From Massilia antarctica (GTDB lineage Bacteria; Pseudomonadota; Gammaproteobacteria; Burkholderiales; Burkholderiaceae_D): a stretch of DNA of 64,000 bases. Location of the stretch: NCBI RefSeq assembly GCF_015689335.1, contig NZ_CP065053.1, positions 1,426,001-1,490,000 on the forward strand. The letters run 5' to 3'. Both the position numbers and the translations under genes were made by a program. The notes beneath the pieces were generated by a model, which was not told the DNA's origin, did not search any database, and saw nothing but the letters and a program-made list of their open reading frames with translations. Of the stretch, positions 45,891 through 53,257 are shown in pieces. The first letter of the stretch is position 1; the number at the start of each line of letters is the position of its first letter.

Positions 45891-48023
45891 GTGCCGTCCC
45901 CAAAAATCCCTACCCTTCTTACCGCACTGATGATCGCCATGTCCAGTACCTTCCCGGCCTTCGCCGCCGACAGCCCGACGCCACCGGTGGCGGCCAAGGC
46001 CGCGTGGCAGGAAACGCGCCACGGCGAGGTCGTCACCGACGACTACCGCTGGCTGCAAAAGAAAGAAGACCCCAAGGTCATCGCCCACCTGAACGCCGAA
46101 AACGCCTACACCGAAGCGATGACGTCCGATATCGCCCCGCTGTCGGACAAGCTGTTCGCCGAGATCAAGGGCCGCATGCAGGAAGTCGACCTGTCGGTCC
46201 CGGCGCGCATCGGCAAATACTACTACTACAACCGCTTCGAAGCGGGCAAGCAGTACCCGATCAACTGCCGCCGCCTGGCTGGCGCCAATCTGGCCTACGA
46301 CGACAAGGCGCCCGAGGAAATCCTGCTGAACCAGAACGAGCTGGCCGAAGGCCAGAAGTTCTTCGCCGTGGCGGGCACCTTCATCAGCCCGGACGAGTCG
46401 CTGCTGGTGTACACCACCGATACCACCGGCTACCGTCAGTTCGACCTGCACGTCAAGGACCTCAAGACCGGCAAGCTGCTGGCCGACAGTGTGCCGCGCG
46501 TGAACTCGGTCGCGTGGGCGCTCGACAACAAGACCATCTTTTTCACCCAGGAAGACGCCACCACCAAGCGCTCCGACCGCCTGTTCCGCATGACGCTCGG
46601 CGCCAAGCCGGTCGAGGTGTACCACGAGCCGGTCGAGCAGTTCAACGTGCAGGTGGAAGCCTCGCGCGACCGCAAGTTCATCGTCCTCGATATCGGCGCG
46701 ACCGATACCAGCGAGGTGCGCATGCTGCCGGCCGACCAGCCCAATGGCAAATTCCGTTCCGTTCTGGGACGCGAAAAAGGCCACCGCTACAACGTCGAAC
46801 ACCGCAACGGCGAATTGTTCATCACGACCAACAAGGATGCGAAAAATTTCCGCATCGTGCGCGCGCCATTGGCCACGCCCGGCCCCAAGTTCTGGAAAGA
46901 GCTGGTCAAGCACGACCCAACGGTCATGGTGCGCGAAGTCGACGCGTTCCGCGACTTCCTGGTGGTGATGGAAAAATCGAATGCGCTCAACCGCGCGCGC
47001 ATCTACAGCTTCAAGACCAAATCGTGGAAGACGGTGCAGTTCGACGATCCGGTCTACATGGCCACGCGCATGCCCACCCCTGCCTGGGACGCCACCAGCT
47101 ACCGCATGGCCTACCAGTCGCCGGTGACACCGTCGACCGTGCTCGATGTGGACATGGCCAGCGGCGAGCGCACCGTCCTCAAACGCACCGAGGTGGTGGG
47201 CGGCTACGATCCGACCCGCTATGAAAGCAAACGTCTGTGGGTCACCGCGCGCGACGGCGTCAAGGTGCCGCTGTGGGCCGTCTACAAGAAGGGCGTGAAG
47301 TTCGACGGCGCCGCGCCGCTGCTGCTGTACTCCTACGGCTCATACGGGATTCCGACCGAAGCCGGGTTTTCGATCAGCCGCATCAGCCTCCTGGAACGCG
47401 GCGTGATCTACGTGCAGGCGCACATCCGCGGCGGCACCGACATGGGCGAAGCCTGGCACGACGACGGCATGCTGATGAAAAAGAAGAACACCTTCTACGA
47501 TTTCATCGACGCCGCCGATTACCTGGTCAAGGAAAAATGGACCAGCCCGAATCGCCTGATCATCCAGGGCGGCAGCGCCGGTGGCCTGCTGATGGGCGCC
47601 GTGGTCAACATGCGCCCGGAGCTGTTCCACGCGGTGCATGCGGCCGTGCCCTTCGTCGACGTGATGAACACCATGATGGACGCCAGCCTGCCCCTGACCA
47701 CCGGCGAGTACCTCGAATGGGGCAACCCGACCGAGAAAGCCGCCTACGACTACATGCGCAGCTACTCGCCGTACGATAACATCGAGCGCAAGGCCTATCC
47801 GGCCATGCTGGTGACCACGGGCCTGAACGACAGCCAGGTGATGTACTGGGAGCCGGCCAAGTATGTCGCCAAGCTGCGTGCCTCCAAGACCGACAGCAAT
47901 CCTCTGCTGCTCAAGACGAACATGGGCGCCGGCCACGGTGGCGCGTCCGGGCGTTACAACGCGGTCAAGGAAGGCGCCTTCAACATGGCGTGGATGCTGT
48001 CGCAGTGGGGCATCAAGGAGTAA
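45891..48023 (+). CDS. Oligopeptidase B-like S9 peptidase, predicted exported
   Basis: About 710 residues. A beta-propeller (about 60-420) precedes the alpha/beta hydrolase with Ser in IQGGSAGGLLMG, Asp near LVTTGLNDSQVMYWEP and His in GAGHGGASGR. The propeller opens with LQKKEDPKVIAHLNAEN, and the Glu-rich GEYLEWGNP fits PtrB-type trypsin-like cleavage after Lys/Arg. The GTG start (AGGAG 5 nt upstream) yields MPSPKIPTLLTALMIAMSSTFPAFAA, a signal peptide, so the enzyme should be periplasmic or secreted. Classical PtrB is cytosolic. Confidence 0.9.
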   Translation: MPSPKIPTLLTALMIAMSSTFPAFAADSPTPPVAAKAAWQETRHGEVVTDDYRWLQKKEDPKVIAHLNAENAYTEAMTSDIAPLSDKLFAEIKGRMQEVDLSVPARIGKYYYYNRFEAGKQYPINCRRLAGANLAYDDKAPEEILLNQNELAEGQKFFAVAGTFISPDESLLVYTTDTTGYRQFDLHVKDLKTGKLLADSVPRVNSVAWALDNKTIFFTQEDATTKRSDRLFRMTLGAKPVEVYHEPVEQFNVQVEASRDRKFIVLDIGATDTSEVRMLPADQPNGKFRSVLGREKGHRYNVEHRNGELFITTNKDAKNFRIVRAPLATPGPKFWKELVKHDPTVMVREVDAFRDFLVVMEKSNALNRARIYSFKTKSWKTVQFDDPVYMATRMPTPAWDATSYRMAYQSPVTPSTVLDVDMASGERTVLKRTEVVGGYDPTRYESKRLWVTARDGVKVPLWAVYKKGVKFDGAAPLLLYSYGSYGIPTEAGFSISRISLLERGVIYVQAHIRGGTDMGEAWHDDGMLMKKKNTFYDFIDAADYLVKEKWTSPNRLIIQGGSAGGLLMGAVVNMRPELFHAVHAAVPFVDVMNTMMDASLPLTTGEYLEWGNPTEKAAYDYMRSYSPYDNIERKAYPAMLVTTGLNDSQVMYWEPAKYVAKLRASKTDSNPLLLKTNMGAGHGGASGRYNAVKEGAFNMAWMLSQWGIKE

Positions 48024-48081
48024 TCCGGGCCCGACGCGGGCGCCGGGGGCGCGGGGATTTTTCGTTTTTTCGCAAAAACCC

Positions 48082-48110
48082 TTGCGCACTTCCAAAACCT
48101 TGGATATGAT
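48082..48110 (+). promoter_or_regulatory. Sigma-70 promoter of the tRNA pair
   Basis: TTGCGC, exactly 17 bp, then TATGAT, followed by a GC-rich discriminator (TCGGGCC). The GC-rich start region is typical of stringently controlled stable-RNA genes. It ends 59 bp before tRNA-Val. Confidence 0.8.
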
Positions 48111-48169
48111 TCGGGCCTCTTCAGACGTGGTGACAAACGTCGGATGCAGTCTCTGAGGTAAGCGAGTTT

Positions 48170-48245
48170 GGGTGCTTAGCTCAGTTGGTAGAGCAGCGCC
48201 CTTACAAGGCGCGGGTCGGGAGTTCGAGCCTCTCAGCACCCACCA
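48170..48245 (+). tRNA. tRNA-Val (anticodon TAC)
   Basis: 76 nt with CCA encoded. Acceptor GGGTGCT/AGCACCC pairs fully. D-arm TTAGCTCAGTTGGTAGAGC, anticodon loop CTTACAA giving TAC, T-loop GTTCGAGCC. It reads GTA and related valine codons. Confidence 0.98.
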
Positions 48246-48293
48246 CCATCAGAGACGGGGCATCATGATCAGCAGTACCGATCAGAGTAACAC

Positions 48294-48370
48294 GGAGTGG
48301 TAGTTCAGTTGGTTAGAATACCGGCCTGTCACGTCGGGGGTCGCGGGTTCGAGTCCCGTCCGCTCCGCCA
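48294..48370 (+). tRNA. tRNA-Asp (anticodon GTC)
   Basis: 77 nt with CCA encoded. Acceptor GGAGTGG pairs with CCGCTCC (one G-T). Anticodon loop CTGTCAC gives GTC; discriminator base G; T-loop GGTTCGAGTCC. It shares the promoter of tRNA-Val, 48 bp upstream. Confidence 0.98.
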
Positions 48371-48381
48371 GCATCAAAGAA

Positions 48382-48406
48382 GGGCCCGATTCGTCGGGCC
48401 CTTTTT
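48382..48406 (+). terminator. Intrinsic terminator after tRNA-Asp
   Basis: GGGCCCGA-TTCG-TCGGGCCC, an 8-bp perfect stem with a stable TTCG tetraloop, then five T. It is 11 bp after the tRNA. Confidence 0.95.
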
Positions 48407-48440
48407 CTTTTCCCGTTTCTTCTTCACCTTCGGAACCGCC

Positions 48441-49526
48441 TTGGCCCACGCCTACGTCACGTTTCGCCGCCGCCTCGCCGTCCACGCGTTCCAGCGCTTT
48501 GCCGCCAGCCTGAAAAGCTCGGCCGAGATCATGCTGCTGGTGTTCGCCCAGGTTCTCATCGGCCTGTTCGCGCTGGTCGCCCTGCCCCCCATGTACGCCG
48601 CCTCCCTGCCCGCCGCGCAAGCCATCGGCCTGCTCATCGCGCATGGCCTGGCGATGGCCCTGCCGGCGCTCCTGCTGCGCAAGCGCGTGCTGCCGCTCGA
48701 CGTGGTGTACTGGGTGCGCCGCCTGCCGCTGCCGCCCGCCACGCAGCTGGCGGCCGACGCGCTGGTCGCCGCCATGATGGTGGGGCCGCTGGCGCTGCTG
48801 TACGCGGTGTCGGCCACGGTCTGGCTGTGGCAGCGGCCCGCCTGGCTGCTGCCGCTGCGCGGCGTGCTCGGAACCGTGTTCTCGCTGATGCTCACGTACG
48901 CCTGCGTGGTCGCGCTGCTGTCGCTGCGCGCGCGCCGCGCCCCGTCCGGCGCACCCTGGCAGCGCCGCCTGGCGCCGCCGCCGCTGCGCTACGAAGCGCG
49001 CCGCTGGCGAGCGCGCGTCGTCATGCTGTGGCATCGTTTGTTCTGGCTGCCCTTCTGGCGCAACGAAAACATGGTCGGCCGCCAGCAAACCCTGTTGCTG
49101 GCGGGGGCCGTGGGCGCGGCGCTGCCGTGGATGCAGGCGCCGCCGGGCATCGCGCGCGCCGTGCTGGCGCTGGCCACCAGCGCGCTGATGGTGCTGCTCA
49201 CCGATCGTGGCGACAAGGCCGTGCGCGAGCAGCTTGCCGCGCTGCGCCCGGTCATGGCGGCCTGGCCCCTGCAAGGACGTTCGGTGGCGCTGGCGGCGCG
49301 CGCGTTCGCGCTGCTGCCGGCGCTGCTGGTGCTGGCGATCGTGTTCGCGGGCGGCGCGCCGCATGGCCTGTGGGGACGGCCAGCCGGGCGCGCCTACCTG
49401 GTCCTCGGCTGCCTGGCCCAAGTCCTGCTGGTGGCGCTGCCGCGCTTCACGGCGCGCGGGCGGGTCGGCCTGGTGCTGGTCCAGATTCTGGTATTGACTG
49501 CGCTAGGGAGCGAATTATGGAAGTAG
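48441..49526 (+). CDS. ABC transporter permease-like membrane protein
   Basis: About 361 residues from a TTG start (GGAA upstream). Eight to ten hydrophobic segments (IMLLVFAQVLIGLFALVALP, AIGLLIAHGLAMALPALLL, ADALVAAMMVGPLALLYAVSATVWLW, and more near the end). Arginine-rich loops lie between. No known permease motif is obvious, but it overlaps by 10 nt the ABC ATPase that follows, so it is best read as the membrane half of a small exporter. Start is uncertain: the frame is open back into tRNA-Asp, and ATG at 48531 is another option. Confidence 0.78.
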   Translation: MAHAYVTFRRRLAVHAFQRFAASLKSSAEIMLLVFAQVLIGLFALVALPPMYAASLPAAQAIGLLIAHGLAMALPALLLRKRVLPLDVVYWVRRLPLPPATQLAADALVAAMMVGPLALLYAVSATVWLWQRPAWLLPLRGVLGTVFSLMLTYACVVALLSLRARRAPSGAPWQRRLAPPPLRYEARRWRARVVMLWHRLFWLPFWRNENMVGRQQTLLLAGAVGAALPWMQAPPGIARAVLALATSALMVLLTDRGDKAVREQLAALRPVMAAWPLQGRSVALAARAFALLPALLVLAIVFAGGAPHGLWGRPAGRAYLVLGCLAQVLLVALPRFTARGRVGLVLVQILVLTALGSELWK

Positions 49527-50146
49527 AACAGCAGCCGCTGCTGCGCATCGAGGGGCTGCATTTTCATTTCGATACGCGTCCGGTGTTCAGCGATTTTTCA
49601 GCGGCGATCGAAGCGGGCATCACCTGGCTGCGCGGGGCCAACGGCATGGGCAAGACCACCTTGCTCAAGCTGGTGGCCGGCGCGCTCGCGCCCAAGCGCG
49701 GCAGCATCGCGCTGGGCGGCGTCGATTGCGCGGCGCAGCCGCTGGCCTACCGGCTGGCGACGTTTTACTGCGGCGGCGACCTGCCGGACCTGCCATGGCT
49801 GACCGTGCAGGAATTCCTCGACCTGCATCTGGCGCTGTATCCGGACGCCCAAGCGCGCCTGGTCGAGCGCCAGCTGGAAGCGTTCGGGGTGGTGGGCACC
49901 TTGGGACAGGCGCTGTCGACCTTGTCGCTGGGGCAGCACAAGAAGGTGCAGCTGGCGCTGGCGCTGGCCTTGCCGGTGCGCCTGCTGCTGCTCGACGAGC
50001 CGTTCAACGGACTCGATGCGGCGGCCGTGGAATACCTGCGCGCCCAGTTGGGCGAACGCGGAGCAAGGCAGGATGCGTGGGTGCTGCTGACCAGTCACCT
50101 GGAGCCGCTGGTGGAGGTGAAGCGGATGCTGGATCTGGATCGCTGA
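49517..50146 (+). CDS. ABC transporter ATP-binding protein
   Basis: A 209-residue ATPase: Walker A GANGMGKTT, signature SLGQHKKVQLA (LSLGQ type, as in CcmA), Walker B LLLLDEPFNGLD and the switch His in LTSHLE. The short length and signature are CcmA/GldA-like, exporters of haem or other small substrates. Start ATG at 49517 has AGGGAG upstream. A longer frame in the same phase is only the out-of-frame reading of the permease gene. The substrate is unknown. Confidence 0.92.
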   Translation: MEVEQQPLLRIEGLHFHFDTRPVFSDFSAAIEAGITWLRGANGMGKTTLLKLVAGALAPKRGSIALGGVDCAAQPLAYRLATFYCGGDLPDLPWLTVQEFLDLHLALYPDAQARLVERQLEAFGVVGTLGQALSTLSLGQHKKVQLALALALPVRLLLLDEPFNGLDAAAVEYLRAQLGERGARQDAWVLLTSHLEPLVEVKRMLDLDR

Positions 50147-50149
50147 CCC

Positions 50150-50186
50150 CCGTCGTTCCTGCCATTGGCAGAAACGACTTCCCGCG
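50150..50186. repeat. REP-like repeat, copy 3 (inverted)
   Basis: Reverse complement of the second part of copies 1 and 2: it reads CGCGGGAAG, TTTCTGCCAATGGCAGGAA and an ACGACGG end on the minus strand. It starts 4 bp after the ABC ATPase stop. Nearby 50202-50214 GGCGGGAACGACG resembles the 17-bp tandem unit at 33150. Confidence 0.85.
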
Positions 50187-50228
50187 CCAAGGCGGCACTC
50201 GGCGGGAACGACGGGCTAACGACGGGGA

Positions 50229-51398
50229 TCAGGCGCACTGCTGTATCGGCTGCACCGGCTGCCCCAACTCGACCCGGTTGCGCCCCGCGCTCTTGGCCGC
50301 GTACAGCGCATGGTCGGCGCGCGCCAGTGCCGCGTTGATATGCTCGCCCTGCTCGATCGCCACCACCCCGATACTGACTGTCATCGCATACGCGTCGTCC
50401 AGGGCCGGCAGGCGCGCCGCGAGCACCGCCTGGCGCAGCCGCTCGGCCGCCTGCAGCGCGCCGGTCAGGCAAGTCCCTGGCATCACCAGCGCGAATTCCT
50501 CGCCACCGAGCCGGCCCATGATGTCATGCTCGCGCAAGGTGGCCTGCGCGGTGGCGCTGAACACGCACAGCGCGTCGTCGCCGGCGGCGTGTCCGAAGCG
50601 GTCGTTCAGGCTCTTGAAATGATCCAGGTCGAGCATCATCAGCGCGACCGGGCTGCGAAGGCGCGCGGCGAGCATGCGCGCGCTCTCGGTACGCTCGAAA
50701 AACGCGCGCCGGTTGACCAGGCCCGTGAGGCTGTCGATGGTGGCCAGCAGCACCATCGCGCGGTCATCCTTCTCCTTGCACAGCAGCAGAAAGCCGAAGC
50801 CGTTGACGATCATCAGGAGGTAGCCGGCGATGTACGCGACGCTCTGCACCACACCCGGCGTGCCGGCGCCGAGCACCATGCCGGCCGAACTGAAGCAGGC
50901 CCGCATGGTCATCGCTGCCGCGAACGCCAGGTTGTTGACGCCGATGATGCGCTGCAGGTGCGAGGCCGCGCGGCCCGGACGCAGCAGCGCGGCCGCCATG
51001 GCGCCGCTGAACAGGGCGATCATCAGCGACAGCATCGCGCCCAGTTCGCGCGCGCCGGCGCCGCCCAGCGCCCCCAGGTGGTACAGCAACAGCGCCACGG
51101 CCGTGAGCGGATACAGCAGGCGCCGCCAGCGCTGGTGGCCCAAAAAATCGCAGTAGGCGGCCGCTTCGATCGTGATGCCCAGCATCAGCACCGTGGACGC
51201 GCCCAGGCCCGTCCACAACGGCGCGCCGTCGGTCTGCAGGTAAGCGACCAGATTGGCCGCGCCCTGCACCAGCTTGGCCCACTTCCACTTGCGCATGGCC
51301 GGATGGGCCGTGCCGGAACGCAGGTAACCTGCCATCAGCATGGCGAAGGCAATATTGCCCACGGCCATTACCAACGTGAAGGTTTTTATATCGATCAC
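50229..51398 (-). CDS. Membrane diguanylate cyclase (GGDEF)
   Basis: A 389-residue protein with about seven N-terminal membrane segments (to residue 215) that resemble a small sensor domain, and a C-terminal GGDEF domain. The catalytic motif is GGEEF with an I-site RxxD (REHD) five residues earlier, and metal-binding MMLDLDHFKSLNDRFGHAAGD. It should make cyclic-di-GMP with product inhibition. It is divergent from the cyclic-nucleotide-binding gene across a palindrome at 51486. Confidence 0.95.
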   Translation of the reverse strand: MIDIKTFTLVMAVGNIAFAMLMAGYLRSGTAHPAMRKWKWAKLVQGAANLVAYLQTDGAPLWTGLGASTVLMLGITIEAAAYCDFLGHQRWRRLLYPLTAVALLLYHLGALGGAGARELGAMLSLMIALFSGAMAAALLRPGRAASHLQRIIGVNNLAFAAAMTMRACFSSAGMVLGAGTPGVVQSVAYIAGYLLMIVNGFGFLLLCKEKDDRAMVLLATIDSLTGLVNRRAFFERTESARMLAARLRSPVALMMLDLDHFKSLNDRFGHAAGDDALCVFSATAQATLREHDIMGRLGGEEFALVMPGTCLTGALQAAERLRQAVLAARLPALDDAYAMTVSIGVVAIEQGEHINAALARADHALYAAKSAGRNRVELGQPVQPIQQCA

Positions 51399-51485
51399 TG
51401 CGCTTTTCCTCGTGGATGAAACACGGACGTCGCCGCAGGCCTTGCATCAGCGCAAGCCCGGACGACGAAGTATGCATACTTAAAT

Positions 51486-51501
51486 GGTAATAAATATTAC
51501 C
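51486..51501. promoter_or_regulatory. Palindrome between the diguanylate cyclase and CNB genes
   Basis: GGTAAT-AAAT-ATTACC, perfect 6-bp arms, extended by CTTAAAT and TTAAG on the outside. It is AT-rich, centred 95 bp from the cyclase start and 166 bp from the CNB start, fit for an operator shared by the two divergent genes. No cognate regulator is known. Confidence 0.5.
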
Positions 51502-51659
51502 TTAAGGAATTATATTACACTAGTTATCGCCGTTGGTTCTTGCTGTGGCAAAATTATGGTAAACACGGACGACAGCCGCCGCGGCGGCAAATCCGCTGCG
51601 CACGCCGGTTGCATGGCGCATAATCGAGCTCGTGCGTGTTATTCCCCTCTGGAGTTAAA

Positions 51660-52142
51660 TTGATCTTTGGTTTTCTGAAATCGCCGCCGCTGTCGCCACG
51701 CCTGCACCGCCTCAAGAGTTCGGTCCTGTTCAATTCCCTGACCCCGCTCGAACTGAAAATCGTCGATGGCCTGATGCATGAACGGCGCTACCTGACCGAC
51801 GAAATCGTGTTCGACCAGGGCGAGGAAGGCCAGGCCCTGTACCTGGTCACGTCGGGCAAGGTGGCCATCAGCCGCGCCAAGGGCAGCGCCTTCATGGTGG
51901 TGTCCGAGCTCGGGCCGGGCAGCGTGTTCGGCGACATGGCGCTGCTGGACGACTCGCCGCGCACGGCGCAGGCGCGCGCCATGGAAAACTGCGAGCTGGC
52001 GGTGTTCTTCCGCGCCGATTTCCTGGGCCTGATGGAAACCGACGCCGTGATCGGCTATAAAATTTCGCTGACCCTGGCGCGCCTGGTCGGCCAGCGCCTG
52101 CGCGACTGGATGGGCGGAAGCCCGCAGGTGGAAGCCTTATGA
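51660..52142 (+). CDS. Cyclic-nucleotide-binding (CNB) domain protein
   Basis: A 160-residue protein with a single cNMP-binding domain (about 20-130). Phosphate-binding cassette-type motifs are seen in FDQGEEGQALYLVTSGKVAIS, GPGSVFGDMALLDDSPRTAQARA and ELAVFFRADFLGLM. There is no DNA-binding helix, so this is not a full CRP; it probably acts as a ligand-sensing partner. The TTG start has GGAG 5 nt upstream; other starts lie nearby. It overlaps the AI-2E-like gene by 4 nt (ATGA). Confidence 0.85.
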   Translation: MIFGFLKSPPLSPRLHRLKSSVLFNSLTPLELKIVDGLMHERRYLTDEIVFDQGEEGQALYLVTSGKVAISRAKGSAFMVVSELGPGSVFGDMALLDDSPRTAQARAMENCELAVFFRADFLGLMETDAVIGYKISLTLARLVGQRLRDWMGGSPQVEAL

Positions 52143-53257
52143 ACTCGCGCGACCGCGCGGGACCGGTGGTCTGGTGCGGGATCATCGCGGTCACCTGCCT
52201 GCTCCTGATCCTGCTCGAACACACCTTGTGGCTGGCCATTCCCTTCATCTTCGGCACGGTCCTGTACTACATCCTGCTCGCGCCCATGCAGCGCCTGATC
52301 CGCGCCGGCGTCGGCCAGGACCTGGCGGCGCTGACCGTCGGCGGCGGCTTCGTGGCCGTGCTCTCGCTGGTGCTGGTGCTGCTGTTCTCCTACGTGGCGG
52401 TGCCGGAGGAATCGTGGCAGGCGCTGCTCGGACACTACCTCGAAGGCGGCGTGACTTTTGTGCGCAACACCATGCAGCTGCTGGAAAAGGAATTCCCGCT
52501 GCTCGAACAGATGCACCTGACCCGGCTGGTGAACCGGCGCTTCAAGTCCTTCACCGACAACTTCGCCCAGCAGCACCTGGCCGGGCTGCTGGTGGTGATC
52601 GCCGGCTGGCTGCCGTCGCTGCTGCTGGCGCCCTTCCTGACTTTTTTCTTCCTGCGCGACGGCGCCAGCTTCAAGCGCTTCCTGGCGCGCGCGGTGCCGA
52701 ATGCGTTTTTCGAGAAGACCCTGTTCCTGTTGCACGAAGTCGACCAGACCGCGCGCCGCTACTTCCAGGGCTTGATCAAGCTGACCGTGATCGACACCAT
52801 CATGCTGGCGCTCGGGCTGTGGATGATCGGCGTGTCCTCGCCGCTGGCGCTCGGGCTCATGTCCGCGGTGCTGGCCTGGGTGCCGTTCGTCGGCTCGGTG
52901 GCCGGCTGCATCATGGTGGTGGTGGTGGCCGCCACCGACGCGCCATCGAATCCGGTGATCGGCTACGGCGCCATCGGCGTGTTCGTGGCGGTGCGCCTGC
53001 TCGACGACTTCATCTTCATGCCGCTCACCCTGGGCCGCAGCCTGCAGATCCATCCGCTGATGACGGTGCTGATGATCTTCGTGGGCGGCTCGCTGGCCGG
53101 GGTGGCCGGCCTGATGCTGGTGCTGCCGCTGCTCGGGGTGGTGATGGTGGTGGGCGAGACGCTCGGCTGCCTGGTGACCAATGCGCGCCTGCGCGCGCGC
53201 CACCGCAACGCCATGGCGCTGCGGGTCAGGCAGGCCAGCGTGGGGCTGGCGAAGTAA
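52139..53257 (+). CDS. AI-2E/PerM-family membrane protein
   Basis: A 372-residue protein of the AI-2E transporter family with about eight membrane segments (VWCGIIAVTCLLLILLEHTLWLAIPFIFG; VGGGFVAVLSLVLVLLFSYVAV; WLPSLLLAPFLTFFFLRDG; GLMSAVLAWVPFVGSVAG; VGGSLAGVAGLMLVLPLLGVVMVV). Names aside, few members transport autoinducer; others move ions or lipids. It starts on the stop of the CNB gene, so cAMP or c-di-GMP may gate it. Its end overlaps the convergent gene by 32 bp. Confidence 0.9.
   Translation: MNSRDRAGPVVWCGIIAVTCLLLILLEHTLWLAIPFIFGTVLYYILLAPMQRLIRAGVGQDLAALTVGGGFVAVLSLVLVLLFSYVAVPEESWQALLGHYLEGGVTFVRNTMQLLEKEFPLLEQMHLTRLVNRRFKSFTDNFAQQHLAGLLVVIAGWLPSLLLAPFLTFFFLRDGASFKRFLARAVPNAFFEKTLFLLHEVDQTARRYFQGLIKLTVIDTIMLALGLWMIGVSSPLALGLMSAVLAWVPFVGSVAGCIMVVVVAATDAPSNPVIGYGAIGVFVAVRLLDDFIFMPLTLGRSLQIHPLMTVLMIFVGGSLAGVAGLMLVLPLLGVVMVVGETLGCLVTNARLRARHRNAMALRVRQASVGLAK

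Noticed and set aside
44672..47224. 850-codon plus-strand frame over glycerate kinase and oligopeptidase B
   Set aside because: It covers two real genes in other frames with no family resemblance.
48021..48066. Intrinsic terminator after oligopeptidase B (GCGCC-GGG-GGCGC)
   Set aside because: The stem is only 5 bp and the T run is broken; too weak to list.
48297..48440. Extending the ABC permease start into the tRNA-Asp gene
   Set aside because: A tRNA and its terminator occupy that stretch.
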